From contig NZ_MIKA01000007.1 in the NCBI RefSeq assembly GCF_001730295.1, positions 19,633 to 83,632 on the forward strand: a DNA stretch of 64,000 nucleotides, written 5' to 3'. Under the pieces are notes generated by a model. The model was not told the origin of the DNA, made no database searches, and saw nothing but the letters and a program-made list of their open reading frames with translations. Shown one piece after another: positions 17,027-26,191 of the stretch. The DNA comes from Enterococcus plantarum (GTDB lineage: Bacteria; Bacillota; Bacilli; Lactobacillales; Enterococcaceae). Position numbers and translations under genes: made by a program. Within the stretch, counting starts at the first letter, position 1. Every line of letters starts with the position of its first letter.

Positions 17027-18463
17027 TTGGCAGAAGATAACCAAAATAATCAAGATCATTCCAACGCTTCATTCAAAGATCAGGTCTTGCGTTCTTTGCG
17101 GGGAGAAGAAATAGAGAATGATGATTCAGCTTCTTCTGAACACAATGCTCAGAACGTATCACAGCATAACGAAGCAGAATATAATAGAACGTACCGTTCT
17201 CAGCCAGATACTCAAGAAGACCCGATAAAACGGGATGAGATGGAATCAGTTGGCTCACGCAGTGCAGAACATCAGACAAGACGATCAGATTCGTCGGAAG
17301 AACAGTCAGAGCTTGGGAGTACACGGAGCCCTAAAGAAGATAATTCCGACAAACGAATTAGAAAAAAAGAAGACCGCATTGTCAGCCGCATTGTCTTGAT
17401 TGTTGCCTCTGTGTTGTTATTAGTGATAGCCATTTTTGGGTTTACTTTCTATAAGTATGTCAATGCTGGCTTACAACCACTTGACCAAAAGGATAGTAAA
17501 TTAGTTCAAGTACACATTCCAGAGGATTCATCGAATAAGAAAATCGCCAACATTTTAGAAGACAGTAAAGTCATCAAAAGCGGGATGGTATTCAATTACT
17601 ATGCGAAATTTAAAAATCTAACGGATTTTCAAGCAGGTTATTACCAAATGTCACCAGACATGACGTTAGATGAGATCGGTGCACTTTTAAGAGAAGGTGG
17701 AACCGCGGAACCAACTCAGCTTGCAGATGGAAAAGTAACGATTCCAGAAGGCTTTGATATTGACAAAATCGGTGATGCCATCGAAAAAAACACTAATTTT
17801 AAGAAGGATCAATTTATTGAGCTGATGAAAGATCAAGCATTCTTCGACACGATGAAGGAAAAATATCCGGAGTTACTAACAAGTGCTGCTGAAGCAAAAG
17901 ATGTTCGTTATCGCTTTGAAGGGTATTTATTCCCAGCAACATATGACTATTACAAAGAAGCAAAACTAGAAGATTTTGTGGATCAGATGATTGCGAAGTC
18001 TAACAGCGTGATTGAACCGTTTATCCCAATGGTTCATGCAAAAGGAATGACGATTCAACAAGTATTAACACTTGCGTCATTGGTAGAAAAAGAAGGCGTG
18101 AAAGAAGAAGACCGCAAAAAAATTGCTCAAGTGTTCTTTAATCGAATTGCGGCTAATATGCCATTGCAATCAGATATTTCTATTTTATACGCATTAGGTG
18201 AACATAAAGAATTGGTCACATATAAAGATTTAGAAGTAGACTCACCGTACAATCTGTACAAAAATACCGGATACGGTCCAGGACCATTCGATAGTCCTAG
18301 TGAGCAAGCAATCAACGCTGTGTTAAATCCATTACCAAATAACTACCTGTACTTTGTTGCGGATATCTCAACTGGGAATGTTTACTTTGCAGAGACCTAT
18401 GAACAACATCAAGAGTACGTAGAACAATATGTAAATAAAACAGAAACTGAAAAAAGTGAATAA
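17027..18463 (+). CDS. mltG: Endolytic murein transglycosylase MltG
   Basis: A 478-residue YceG-family enzyme that cuts nascent glycan strands at the outer face of the membrane and interacts with elongation machinery. Residues 1-110 are a hydrophilic, charged cytoplasmic tail rich in Glu, Asp, Ser and Arg. One membrane segment follows (about 118-140, IVLIVASVLLLVIAIFGF), then LysM-like and catalytic domains. The catalytic Glu lies in ASLVEKEG near residue 354; other family blocks are FEGYLFPATY and GYGPGPFDSPS. The start is TTG, seven bases after AAGGAGG. greA follows about 260 bases on, the order found in many lactic acid bacteria. Confidence 0.95.
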   Translation: MAEDNQNNQDHSNASFKDQVLRSLRGEEIENDDSASSEHNAQNVSQHNEAEYNRTYRSQPDTQEDPIKRDEMESVGSRSAEHQTRRSDSSEEQSELGSTRSPKEDNSDKRIRKKEDRIVSRIVLIVASVLLLVIAIFGFTFYKYVNAGLQPLDQKDSKLVQVHIPEDSSNKKIANILEDSKVIKSGMVFNYYAKFKNLTDFQAGYYQMSPDMTLDEIGALLREGGTAEPTQLADGKVTIPEGFDIDKIGDAIEKNTNFKKDQFIELMKDQAFFDTMKEKYPELLTSAAEAKDVRYRFEGYLFPATYDYYKEAKLEDFVDQMIAKSNSVIEPFIPMVHAKGMTIQQVLTLASLVEKEGVKEEDRKKIAQVFFNRIAANMPLQSDISILYALGEHKELVTYKDLEVDSPYNLYKNTGYGPGPFDSPSEQAINAVLNPLPNNYLYFVADISTGNVYFAETYEQHQEYVEQYVNKTETEKSE

Positions 18464-18486
18464 CTTTTAAGTTTGCGTAATATATT

Positions 18487-18524
18487 ACGAGCCAACCTAG
18501 AATTTAGGCGGCTCGTTTCGCTTT
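18487..18524 (+). terminator. Terminator after mltG
   Basis: ACGAGCC pairs with GGCTCGT, with an inner CCTA/TTAGG, followed by a T-rich tract. Confidence 0.6.
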
Positions 18525-18724
18525 CCTTGGGATTCGCACATTTGAGCGTAAGAGAGATACCGTAAGCGTTGATGATTAGAAGAAAATCTAGCAGATTTAT
18601 AAAAATTAAGTGAATATTATTTACAATTTGCTTAAAGCGTGGTACTCTTTTCTGGATTGAAAGCGGAATTTTTCAATGAAAATAAAAATAAAACATTGTA
18701 GTAAGTTAAGAAGGAGAAATTAAC

Positions 18725-19198
18725 ATGGTAGAAAAAGTATTTCCTATGACACTTGAAGGCAAAGAAAAGTTAGAACAAGAACTAGAAGAACTAAAAACAG
18801 TTAAACGAAAAGAAATCGTTGAACGTATAAAAATTGCAAGAAGCTTTGGCGACTTATCTGAGAATTCTGAGTATGAGTCAGCGAAAGATGAACAAGCTTT
18901 TGTGGAAGGACGCATCACAACATTAGAAAATATGATTCGCTTTGCTCAAATCATTGATAATGATGGTGTTGATTCAGACGAAGTTTCAATTGGAAAAACA
19001 GTAACATTTATTGAACTACCTGATGGTGATGAAGAAGAATATACGATTGTAGGTAGTGCAGAAGCTGATCCTTTTTCTGGTAAAATTTCAAATGATTCAC
19101 CTATTGCACAAGCATTGATCGGCAAAAAATTAAACGATCAAGTTGCAATTGCTACTCCTGGTGGAGACATGCAAGTAAGAATCATAAAGGTTGGTTAA
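18725..19198 (+). CDS. greA: Transcription elongation factor GreA
   Basis: A 157-residue GreA of standard length. The N-terminal coiled coil (about 1-75) includes [19 protein letters not shown] and the acidic tip [18 protein letters not shown], whose Asp and Glu residues enter the polymerase channel and stimulate cleavage of backtracked RNA. The C-terminal FKBP-like domain ends [21 protein letters not shown] lies eight bases before the ATG. A hairpin terminator follows. Confidence 0.97.
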   Translation: MVEKVFPMTLEGKEKLEQELEELKTVKRKEIVERIKIARSFGDLSENSEYESAKDEQAFVEGRITTLENMIRFAQIIDNDGVDSDEVSIGKTVTFIELPDGDEEEYTIVGSAEADPFSGKISNDSPIAQALIGKKLNDQVAIATPGGDMQVRIIKVG

Positions 19199-19217
19199 CA
19201 AACAGTCAGTAAGAACG

Positions 19218-19258
19218 AAGGGCGAGTCGAAGCTATCATTAGTTTTGACTTGCCCTTT
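19218..19258 (+). terminator. Terminator after greA
   Basis: AAGGGCGAGTC pairs with GACTTGCCCTT (one G-T wobble), the tip being AGCTA/TAGTT, then T-rich. Confidence 0.65.
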
Positions 19259-19396
19259 AAACCTGACTAAATAGCTCACGAGTTTCGGTTCGTTTAAAAA
19301 AATTAGGGCTAAAGTCCTATAGTAAAATGGGGCTTTAGCAACTAACATTAATAGGAGAATCGAGGTATACTAATTTCATCGGAAGGGGGATTATAA

Positions 19397-20128
19397 ATGA
19401 ATAACCCATGGCGTTTTTTCATCGTAGTAGAAGCATTACTTTTTTTATTAGCTTTATGGCAAATTATACATAACCCAGGCTTGGCAATCGTATTAGTACT
19501 GGGTATTTTAAGTACACTCTATGCGCTGAAAAAAGTTCATCGTAGCAATTTTAATAATTTTCAATTAGTATTGGGTGTTATCTTGATTTTGATTGGGGTA
19601 ATGAATAGTCCTGCATTTTGGTTGATGTTAGTTTTTGGTGTTTTATTTATTGGTTTAAAAGGGGTTGAAATCGCGGGTGTCGATATCACGCAGCGAGCAC
19701 CTTGGAGAAAGAAACAAATGATCATGGTGGAAACAACGAATGTTGAATCTAAAAGCGGGCGTCGGTTCAAACGTCCATGGTTTGCCAATGAACGGATCGG
19801 CAGTAATGTTTATGAATGGGATGATATTAATATAGACGTTCTTTCAGGTGATACAATCGTTGATTTAGGGAACACATTATTGCCTAAAGATGACAGCATC
19901 ATTATTATTCGTAAAGGCTTTGGCCGTACGAGAATATTAGTGCCACTAGGTGTTGCCGTAACACTCGAACATTCCACTTTTTACGGAAATGTTAACTTTG
20001 AAGAAGAAAAATATCATCTGAAAAATGAATCATTGAAAGTATACAGTAATGACTTTGATACAAATAATCGCCGCTTGAAAATCATCACAAACACATTGGT
20101 TGGTGATCTTGAGGTGATTCGCGTATGA
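19397..20128 (+). CDS. liaF: LiaF, membrane inhibitor of the LiaSR system
   Basis: A 243-residue protein with membrane segments in residues about 6-95 and a C-terminal soluble LiaF domain (about 125-243) including SNVYEWDDINIDVLSGDT and IIRKGFGRTRILVPLGV. LiaF restrains the LiaS kinase until cell-envelope damage (for example daptomycin or bacitracin). GGAAGGGGG precedes the ATG. Its stop overlaps the liaS start, so the three genes form one coupled operon. Confidence 0.95.
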   Translation: MNNPWRFFIVVEALLFLLALWQIIHNPGLAIVLVLGILSTLYALKKVHRSNFNNFQLVLGVILILIGVMNSPAFWLMLVFGVLFIGLKGVEIAGVDITQRAPWRKKQMIMVETTNVESKSGRRFKRPWFANERIGSNVYEWDDINIDVLSGDTIVDLGNTLLPKDDSIIIIRKGFGRTRILVPLGVAVTLEHSTFYGNVNFEEEKYHLKNESLKVYSNDFDTNNRRLKIITNTLVGDLEVIRV

Positions 20129-21228
20129 TGGGTAAAATTTCTCGACAGATGCTTTCTTTGTACGCTGCTTGTAGTACGTTTATTGTTGTGTTACTTACAC
20201 TGTTTTCATATTTTTATTCAATTAAACAAAAAAATTGGATGTTGGAATTACTTCAAAGGAAAGTGTTTTACATTCCTTTGATTTTCCATATGCTCTTGAT
20301 CTCGCTGTTGGTGGGATTGTCGACATTTTTACTTGTATCTATTGTACAAAAGTCACAATATGGTAGAATTGAAGAAAAACTTCGGTTACTAGCAAGAGGC
20401 AGTTATGAAAGTCCAGCTCTTGCGAAAAGTGTCCCTCATGCGAGTAACGATCAGTACATTGGCGAAGTTGACCAAGATATTTTAAAAATCCAAACAAAAT
20501 TATTAGAAATGTCAAAAGAATTGCAATTATTAAATAGCCGTCCGCAGCTAATGGACGGGGAAACCAAAGAAGAAATATTAGAAGAAGAGCGTCATAGGCT
20601 TGCCAGAGAGCTTCACGATTCGGTCAGTCAACAGTTGTTTGCTGCAATGATGATGTTATCAGCGCTTAATGAACAAGCGCAACGAAGTGAGACGCCAGAA
20701 TTGTTTCGTAAACAATTAGTGACGGTAACCGATATCATCAATGCTTCTCAATCTGAGATGCGTGCTTTATTGCTTCACTTACGGCCAGTGAGTTTAGAAG
20801 GAAAGAGTTTACGTAAAGGGATCGAGCAATTATTAAAAGAATTACAGACGAAGATCAAAATCGAATTGACGTGGGATGTTGAAGATGTTCATTTAAATAA
20901 TAGTATTGAGGATCATTTATTTCGAATCGTTCAAGAATTATTGTCAAATACACTTCGTCATGCTAAAGCAAAAGAACTTGAAGTCTATCTCCATCAAGTA
21001 GACAAAAACGTGTTATTACGTTTAGTAGATGACGGTGTGGGCTTTGATATGAGTGAAAACGATAATAAAGCTGGTAGTTACGGTTTAAAAAATATTCGAG
21101 AACGGGTAGCTGGAATGGGCGGTATTGTTAAAATCATTAGCTTTAAAGGACAAGGAACGAGTGTAGAAATCAAGGTGCCTGTAATAAAGGAGGAAATAGC
21201 AAGTGATCAAAGTAATGTTAGTGGATGA
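20125..21228 (+). CDS. liaS: LiaS sensor histidine kinase
   Basis: A 367-residue NarL-type (HisKA_3) sensor kinase. Two membrane segments (about 12-30 and 48-70) flank a very short extracellular loop, as expected for an intramembrane-sensing kinase. A HAMP-like linker follows, then the phosphoacceptor His164 in [16 protein letters not shown], and the ATPase domain with [19 protein letters not shown] and GLKNIRERV. The first ATG (20125) overlaps the liaF stop; a second ATG (20128) directly follows and cannot be excluded. It overlaps liaR by 26 bases. Confidence 0.95.
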   Translation: MMGKISRQMLSLYAACSTFIVVLLTLFSYFYSIKQKNWMLELLQRKVFYIPLIFHMLLISLLVGLSTFLLVSIVQKSQYGRIEEKLRLLARGSYESPALAKSVPHASNDQYIGEVDQDILKIQTKLLEMSKELQLLNSRPQLMDGETKEEILEEERHRLARELHDSVSQQLFAAMMMLSALNEQAQRSETPELFRKQLVTVTDIINASQSEMRALLLHLRPVSLEGKSLRKGIEQLLKELQTKIKIELTWDVEDVHLNNSIEDHLFRIVQELLSNTLRHAKAKELEVYLHQVDKNVLLRLVDDGVGFDMSENDNKAGSYGLKNIRERVAGMGGIVKIISFKGQGTSVEIKVPVIKEEIASDQSNVSG

Positions 21229-21835
21229 CCATGAGATGGTACGATTAGGTGTATCTTCCTATTTATCGATCCAAGAGGATATTGAAGTAGTTGGAGAAGC
21301 TGAAAATGGCCAGATCGGTTATGAAAAAGCGTTAGAATTACGGCCGGATGTGATTTTGATGGATCTAGTCATGGATGTGATGGATGGAATCGACTCAACA
21401 AAGGCGATTTTAAAAGATTGGCCGCAAGCACGAATCATTATTGTCACTAGTTTTATTGATGACGAAAAAGTTTATCCAGCAATCGAAGCTGGAGCTGCAG
21501 GCTACCTCTTGAAAACTTCAACGGCCCATGAGATTGCAGATGCTATCCGAGCGATTTCTAGAGGAGAACGTGTTCTAGAACCAGAAGTAACGACTAAAAT
21601 GATGGAACGTTTGACTAAAAAGCAAGAACCTGTTTTACATGAAGATTTGACAAATCGTGAGCATGAAATTTTGATGTTGATTGCCAAAGGACGTAGTAAT
21701 CAAGAAATTGCTGATGAACTATTTATTACACTGAAAACAGTCAAAACCCATGTTTCGAATATTTTAGCAAAGTTAGACGTTGAAGATCGTACACAAGCGG
21801 CTATCTATGCGTTTCAACACGGATTAGCAAAATAA
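21203..21835 (+). CDS. liaR: LiaR response regulator
   Basis: A 210-residue NarL/FixJ-type regulator. The receiver domain (1-120) has acidic Asp8-Asp9, phosphoacceptor Asp54 in ILMDLVMD, and the switch lysine in LLKTS. The LuxR-type helix-turn-helix lies at about 145-205 ([20 protein letters not shown]). It starts at GTG inside the end of liaS, preceded by AAGGAGG, so translation is coupled. Phosphorylated LiaR activates envelope-stress genes; in enterococci, changes in liaFSR are linked to daptomycin tolerance. Confidence 0.96.
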   Translation: MIKVMLVDDHEMVRLGVSSYLSIQEDIEVVGEAENGQIGYEKALELRPDVILMDLVMDVMDGIDSTKAILKDWPQARIIIVTSFIDDEKVYPAIEAGAAGYLLKTSTAHEIADAIRAISRGERVLEPEVTTKMMERLTKKQEPVLHEDLTNREHEILMLIAKGRSNQEIADELFITLKTVKTHVSNILAKLDVEDRTQAAIYAFQHGLAK

Positions 21836-21851
21836 CAAATGTCGATTTATG

Positions 21852-21897
21852 GTGAATAAGATAAACTGTATTAGTTTGTCTTATTCACTTTTTTTAT
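21852..21897 (+). terminator. Terminator after liaFSR
   Basis: GTGAATAAGATAAACT pairs with AGTTTGTCTTATTCAC, followed by T8. Confidence 0.92.
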
Positions 21898-21991
21898 AAT
21901 ACTGAGGTAAGGGGATGGAGCCTCCTGATTCTGTTCAATTACCACTCTGTTTGTTATACTTAAATTAAATTTAACGCTAGGAGACATAAAC

Positions 21992-22657
21992 ATGAAGCAA
22001 AATTTTGCAATTATTGGTTTAGGAAGATTTGGCGGTAGTATCTGTCAGACTTTGATTGAATCGGGGCAAGAAGTTTTAGCTATTGATAGTAATGAAGATC
22101 GAGTGAATGAATATATGAATATCGCAACACATGCTGTTGTAGCGAATGCTCAAGATGAAGCAACCCTTCGCTCTCTAGGGATTCGTAATTTTGATCATGT
22201 TGTTGTTGCGATTGGTGAGGATATACAGGCAAGTATTCTGGTTACATTAATGGTCAAAGAAATGGGCGTGCCAAATGTTTTAGCTAAAGCTGTGAATGAA
22301 TACCATGCAAGAGTATTAGACAAAATCGGTGCTGATTTAGTTGTCCATCCAGAACGTGACATGGGCATCAGAGTAGCACATAAATTAGTATCTAGAAATA
22401 TTTTAGATTATATTGAATTATCAAATGAAGTATCGTTAGCAGAAGTCCGCGTTTCTAATCCAAAATTTTACGGCAAAACGTTAGGTGATTTAAACTTTCG
22501 CCAGCGTTTTGGGTTGACGGTAGTTGCGATACGTCGCTCAAAATCAGACGTGATTGCATCTCCAGCGGCAGAAGAAATTGTCAGAGAAAATGATAATTTA
22601 CTAGTAGTTGGTGAAACAGACGATGTTGATTTATTAGATGAAAAGATGAATGGTTAA
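21992..22657 (+). CDS. TrkA-family potassium channel regulator (KtrA/KtrC type)
   Basis: A 221-residue cytosolic RCK protein. The Rossmann RCK_N domain starts FAIIGLGRFGGS (GxGxxG at 8-13) and includes the acidic strand-end VLAIDSNEDRV; the RCK_C domain covers about 140-221. It gates a KtrB/KtrD-type K+ (Na+) uptake channel in response to nucleotides. No channel gene lies next to it, which is common for ktrC-type loci, so the paralogue letter is left open. CTAGGAGAC precedes the ATG. Confidence 0.92.
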   Translation: MKQNFAIIGLGRFGGSICQTLIESGQEVLAIDSNEDRVNEYMNIATHAVVANAQDEATLRSLGIRNFDHVVVAIGEDIQASILVTLMVKEMGVPNVLAKAVNEYHARVLDKIGADLVVHPERDMGIRVAHKLVSRNILDYIELSNEVSLAEVRVSNPKFYGKTLGDLNFRQRFGLTVVAIRRSKSDVIASPAAEEIVRENDNLLVVGETDDVDLLDEKMNG

Positions 22658-22840
22658 ATTCAAGCAAGTTATTCTTCGTAAATCAGACTCTATGCTAAAA
22701 TGATAGGTGTGATAAGTGGGCTAGTCTCTAAGAAACGGATAGAGTATGAATGAGATAAAAAACGCCTTGATCATATTTTCCTATTTTTCAGTCAGAGCTG
22801 AACGAGCCCGCTACGTTTTTAAATTAGGAGGAACTTTAAG

Positions 22841-23152
22841 ATGAAATTAACAATTACGCCGCGTGCGCAACAATGGTTCAAAGATGAAGTAGGGGTTACT
22901 TCAGATAGTGGTATTCGATTTTACGGTAAGATTTATGGGAAGACAGATGTTCACGAAGGTTTTTCTATTGCGATGTCTGTAGAAGCGCCAGATCAACCAT
23001 TAGTCAAAGAAGAGATTGATGAGATTACGTACTTTATCGAAGAAACAGACGATTGGTTTTTTAAAGGATATGATTTATTAGTTGATTACGACGAAGAAAA
23101 AGACGAGCCGAATTATAAATTTGCTGAAAATAAAGAAGACTTGAAACAATAG
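22841..23152 (+). CDS. HesB/YadR/YfhF-type protein without cysteines
   Basis: A 103-residue protein of the HesB-like group seen in lactic acid bacteria (B. subtilis YneR-like). Typical sequence is ITPRAQQWFKDEVG, GIRFYGKIYG and the acidic TYFIEETDDWFF. It has no cysteine at all, so it cannot be a classical Fe-S carrier; its role is unknown. TTAGGAGGAAC lies upstream of the ATG. A short copy of the dispersed hairpin repeat follows. Confidence 0.75.
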   Translation: MKLTITPRAQQWFKDEVGVTSDSGIRFYGKIYGKTDVHEGFSIAMSVEAPDQPLVKEEIDEITYFIEETDDWFFKGYDLLVDYDEEKDEPNYKFAENKEDLKQ

Positions 23153-23192
23153 CCAGATCATCTTTTGACGCATTAAAAAGACAAAAAGAAGT

Positions 23193-23263
23193 GAGGTTGG
23201 GACAGAAGTGTTTAACTCCGAGCAATAATGGGGAGTTACTTCTGCTGCCACCCCCACTTTTTT
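23193..23263. repeat. Dispersed hairpin repeat, short derivative
   Basis: The first 30 bases match the start of the two full copies (12918 and 43181), including GAGGTTGGGACAGAAGTG and the AACTCCGAG arm. The middle is then missing and the right arm (GGAGTT-ACTTCTG) follows after ten bases, giving a compact hairpin: AGAAGTGTTTAACTCC with GGGGAGTTACTTCT, then CTTTTTT. It can terminate the HesB-like gene. Confidence 0.75.
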
Positions 23264-23304
23264 AGTACGGATAGATAGCGATACTAAAGAAAGAAACAGA
23301 CCTA

Positions 23305-24792
23305 TCAAACGACTAAAGAAGAAGATTTTGCTCTATATCTTTTATGTAATGTATCGATAAGCGCCACTTGATAATCTAATGTGGGAGATAAGGGTATTAT
23401 CTGGAAATTGCCCTTTTGTTTAATTTTATTTGGTAATAAAAGTTTTGATGCTGCTATGTAAAAATCATAGTCATCCTCAGACGTTGAAGTAACGAACGAG
23501 ACGGAAATAAATGAAATTTGTTCTAAAAAATCGTGTAGAGATTGTAGGAAAATCGCGTTGGGTGACAAGATAATGCCGACATTTAATTGATATTTTGTAT
23601 TGCTTCGTTCATAAAAAGGAAGTAATAAAAATGAACAAATATAAACTAAATCTTCTAAACAATTTTTAATCCAAGCAAATTCTGGATTTGAAATAATCTC
23701 TTCTAAAAACTTTCTAACTTTGCTAGAAAGAGGTTCATACAAAGGATTTTGTTCTTTCACACAAGATTCCATAAAATTGATAGTGAGGGGTAAGGAATCT
23801 TTTATTGCAAAATGATTTAGACAAGTAGTGAAAATATTTATATTCAACACATCTTTTTCATCTTCGGATAATGCTTTTTCTGTAAATAGAGGCTGATAAA
23901 ATGCTTCAAAATGCTCAATTAAAGAACCTAATGGCTGCTGATCACTTTCCATATATTCTTTTACATAGCGAATTCTAGGATCGTCTGCATAAAAATAAAT
24001 ATTCCAGTAAAACATCATAAATGAAAGAAAAGTCGCTTCCCATTCGATGAAATGCTGAGGAACTTTTGCTTTTTCTAGTTCTTTTACAAAGGACATATTT
24101 GTTTTTGGGAAAGTTAGTTGTTTAAATGGAGGTTCGATAATGAAGTGCTTTTTTTTGATTCTCAATTGAGAGATTGTCGTTAATAAATACCATTCTCTAG
24201 GCTCTATATAAGTCATCCACTGATGATCTTCCGGATCAAATAAATCAAAGCCTCTTTTTGTTTCATCTAAAGCTAAAAATAGGTCTTCTCCGTAAGAGGC
24301 AATCCAAAAGAAATTTAAATAAACAATGCGGATCAAGTTTTCTTTTCCGGTCAGCTGAAGTTTGGTACAGTTTAGTTGAATGTCAAAATCTTTTAAATAA
24401 TTGATCAGTGGTTGGAGTCTGCGAATAATGGATGCCCGACTAATAAAGTGGTCCTTACAAAAGTTTTCTATCGTGTAATTTCTTTCTAAAATTGTTGCAA
24501 GTAAAAACTTATAAGGTAGACTTTTGCGAAATAAAAATTGAGAATATGGAATATCACGCAACGTTGAAGAGTCGATATGTACTTTTCCTTGGACCGTTAA
24601 TAACTCAAGACCTTGCTTTTCCATAAGGTCTGCATGTATTTCAGAAAATAATGAATTCAAGCGGGCGTATGAAAAATCTGTAAATTGCTCAAAATAATGT
24701 ATGCTATATGTACCGTCAGCCGTACTCAATAAGTGATTGAAGACGTTGATTTTACGTTGAGCAACATCATCTAATAAAATGTCTGCTAGCAT
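23305..24792 (-). CDS. Mga-type helix-turn-helix transcription regulator
   Basis: A 495-residue regulator with the layout of the Mga/AtxA group: an N-terminal HTH_Mga region (about 1-60), a second Mga helix-turn-helix (about 60-135, ENFCKDHFISRASIIRRLQP), PRD-like helical regions and a C-terminal EIIB-like domain (about 400-490). Such regulators control surface or virulence genes in response to sugar phosphotransferase status. Start ATG 24792 is chosen because GGGAG precedes it; upstream in-frame codons to 24903 lack a ribosome site. It stands alone and faces away from the glycosyltransferase gene. Confidence 0.82.
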   Translation of the reverse strand: MLADILLDDVAQRKINVFNHLLSTADGTYSIHYFEQFTDFSYARLNSLFSEIHADLMEKQGLELLTVQGKVHIDSSTLRDIPYSQFLFRKSLPYKFLLATILERNYTIENFCKDHFISRASIIRRLQPLINYLKDFDIQLNCTKLQLTGKENLIRIVYLNFFWIASYGEDLFLALDETKRGFDLFDPEDHQWMTYIEPREWYLLTTISQLRIKKKHFIIEPPFKQLTFPKTNMSFVKELEKAKVPQHFIEWEATFLSFMMFYWNIYFYADDPRIRYVKEYMESDQQPLGSLIEHFEAFYQPLFTEKALSEDEKDVLNINIFTTCLNHFAIKDSLPLTINFMESCVKEQNPLYEPLSSKVRKFLEEIISNPEFAWIKNCLEDLVYICSFLLLPFYERSNTKYQLNVGIILSPNAIFLQSLHDFLEQISFISVSFVTSTSEDDYDFYIAASKLLLPNKIKQKGNFQIIPLSPTLDYQVALIDTLHKRYRAKSSSLVV

Positions 24793-25199
24793 ATTTAGTC
24801 TCCCTTTAATAATGAATGATGATTTTTTAATAATAAAAGTTATTAACTTTACAAAAATAATGGATTGTATATGAAAATCATTTACTGTATCTATGATAAC
24901 CATTTACCTGCGGGAATTCAATTAGAAATTAAACAAAAATAAAAAACGTAATAATTATTTAAAAATAGTTAAATAATTCTTTTTTTGCTTGAAAAAGCTA
25001 TGTACTTAATATCGGTGATGATTTTTCTCTGATTGGGATAAAACAATGTTTGTTATTTATATTACGCTGATTTTTTTCGAGATTTGTTTTTGGATGTAAA
25101 TACAAATTAGAATACGCAATACTATTTATAGTTTTTATATTATTCTGTCGTAGATGTATGCTATAATCAACAAAGAATACTTTTTTTGGAGGAAATTTC
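24793..25199. other. AT-rich divergent intergenic region
   Basis: About 400 very AT-rich bases between the Mga-type gene and the glycosyltransferase gene. The only clear element is an extended -10 on the plus strand (TGCTATAAT, ending 25167) ahead of GGAGGAAA. Its length fits a regulated divergent promoter region; no gene is seen. Confidence 0.45.
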
Positions 25200-26132
25200 A
25201 TGCTATCTATTATTGTTCCTTGTTACAACGAAGAGGAATCAATTCCGTTGTTTTTTGAAGAAGTGGAGAAAGTAAGCTCACACATTCAACATAACATAGA
25301 ATACATATTTATTAATGATGGATCAAAAGATCAAACACTAAGCGCACTGAGAAAGTTATATAAAGAGCACCCTGAAAAAGTTCGCTATCTTTCTTTTTCT
25401 AGAAATTTTGGAAAAGAAGCGGGACTCTATGCAGGACTTAAAGAAGCCAAAGGGGACTTGATTACAGTGATGGATGTGGATTTGCAAGATCCACCTGAGC
25501 TGTTACCAAAAATGATTCAAATGTTAGAGACAAATAAAGAGTTGGATTGCATCGGGACAAGACGAGGAGATCGAGAAGGTGAACCCGCTATTCGTAGTTT
25601 CTTTGCTAGAATGTTTTATCGATTAGTGAATAAAATCGGCGAAACAGAAATGGTAGATGGAGCGAGAGATTTTCGTCTGATGACACGTCAAATGGTGGAT
25701 GCTATTTTAGAATTGACTGAGTACAATCGTTTTTCAAAAGGTATTTTTAGTTGGGTTGGGTTTAACACAGAGTATCTTTCTTATGAAAATCGCGAACGTA
25801 TAGCTGGTTCCACTTCATGGTCCTTTTGGAGTCTACTAAGTTATTCGATTGATGGGATCGTCAACTTTTCAGAAGCACCACTGAATTTAGCATCTTATAT
25901 TGGCGCTTTTTCATGTGTGGGATCAGTCATTGCGATGCTGATTATCTTCTTTAGAACGATTATCGAAGGAGATCCTACTAGTGGTTGGCCATCAATGGTC
26001 TGCATTATTTTATTTGTTGGCGGACTTCAGTTGCTTTGTCTAGGAATCATCGGAAAATATATTGGGAAAATTTTCTTGGAGACAAAAAAACGCCCAATTT
26101 ATCTCGTGAAGGAAACGGAAAAAGATCAATAA
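25200..26132 (+). CDS. Family 2 glycosyltransferase, CsbB/GtrB-like
   Basis: A 310-residue membrane glycosyltransferase. The GT-A domain (1-225) starts SIIVPCYNEEESIP, has the metal-binding DVDLQDPPE near residue 95, and RDFRLMTR. Two C-terminal membrane segments (about 232-258 and 268-292) complete the architecture of enzymes that load a sugar onto undecaprenyl phosphate (CsbB, GtrB, YkcC). Such lipid-linked sugars decorate teichoic acids or glycans with a YfhO/GtrC-type partner; a YfhO-like gene lies at the left edge of the window. GGAGGAAA precedes the ATG. Confidence 0.9.
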   Translation: MLSIIVPCYNEEESIPLFFEEVEKVSSHIQHNIEYIFINDGSKDQTLSALRKLYKEHPEKVRYLSFSRNFGKEAGLYAGLKEAKGDLITVMDVDLQDPPELLPKMIQMLETNKELDCIGTRRGDREGEPAIRSFFARMFYRLVNKIGETEMVDGARDFRLMTRQMVDAILELTEYNRFSKGIFSWVGFNTEYLSYENRERIAGSTSWSFWSLLSYSIDGIVNFSEAPLNLASYIGAFSCVGSVIAMLIIFFRTIIEGDPTSGWPSMVCIILFVGGLQLLCLGIIGKYIGKIFLETKKRPIYLVKETEKDQ

Positions 26133-26136
26133 TAAT

Positions 26137-26186
26137 AAAAAATACTGTTTCGAATCACTATAAAATGATTCGAAACAGTATTTTTA
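26137..26186. terminator. Bidirectional terminator
   Basis: AAATACTGTTTCGAATCA pairs with TGATTCGAAACAGTATTT, flanked by A and T tracts. Serves the convergent glycosyltransferase and dehydrogenase genes. Confidence 0.92.
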
Positions 26187-26191
26187 ATCGT

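Noticed and set aside
24998..25201. Minus-strand frame of 67 codons opposite the glycosyltransferase promoter
   Set aside because: It begins inside the ribosome site of the opposite gene, is extremely AT-rich, and has no ribosome site of its own.
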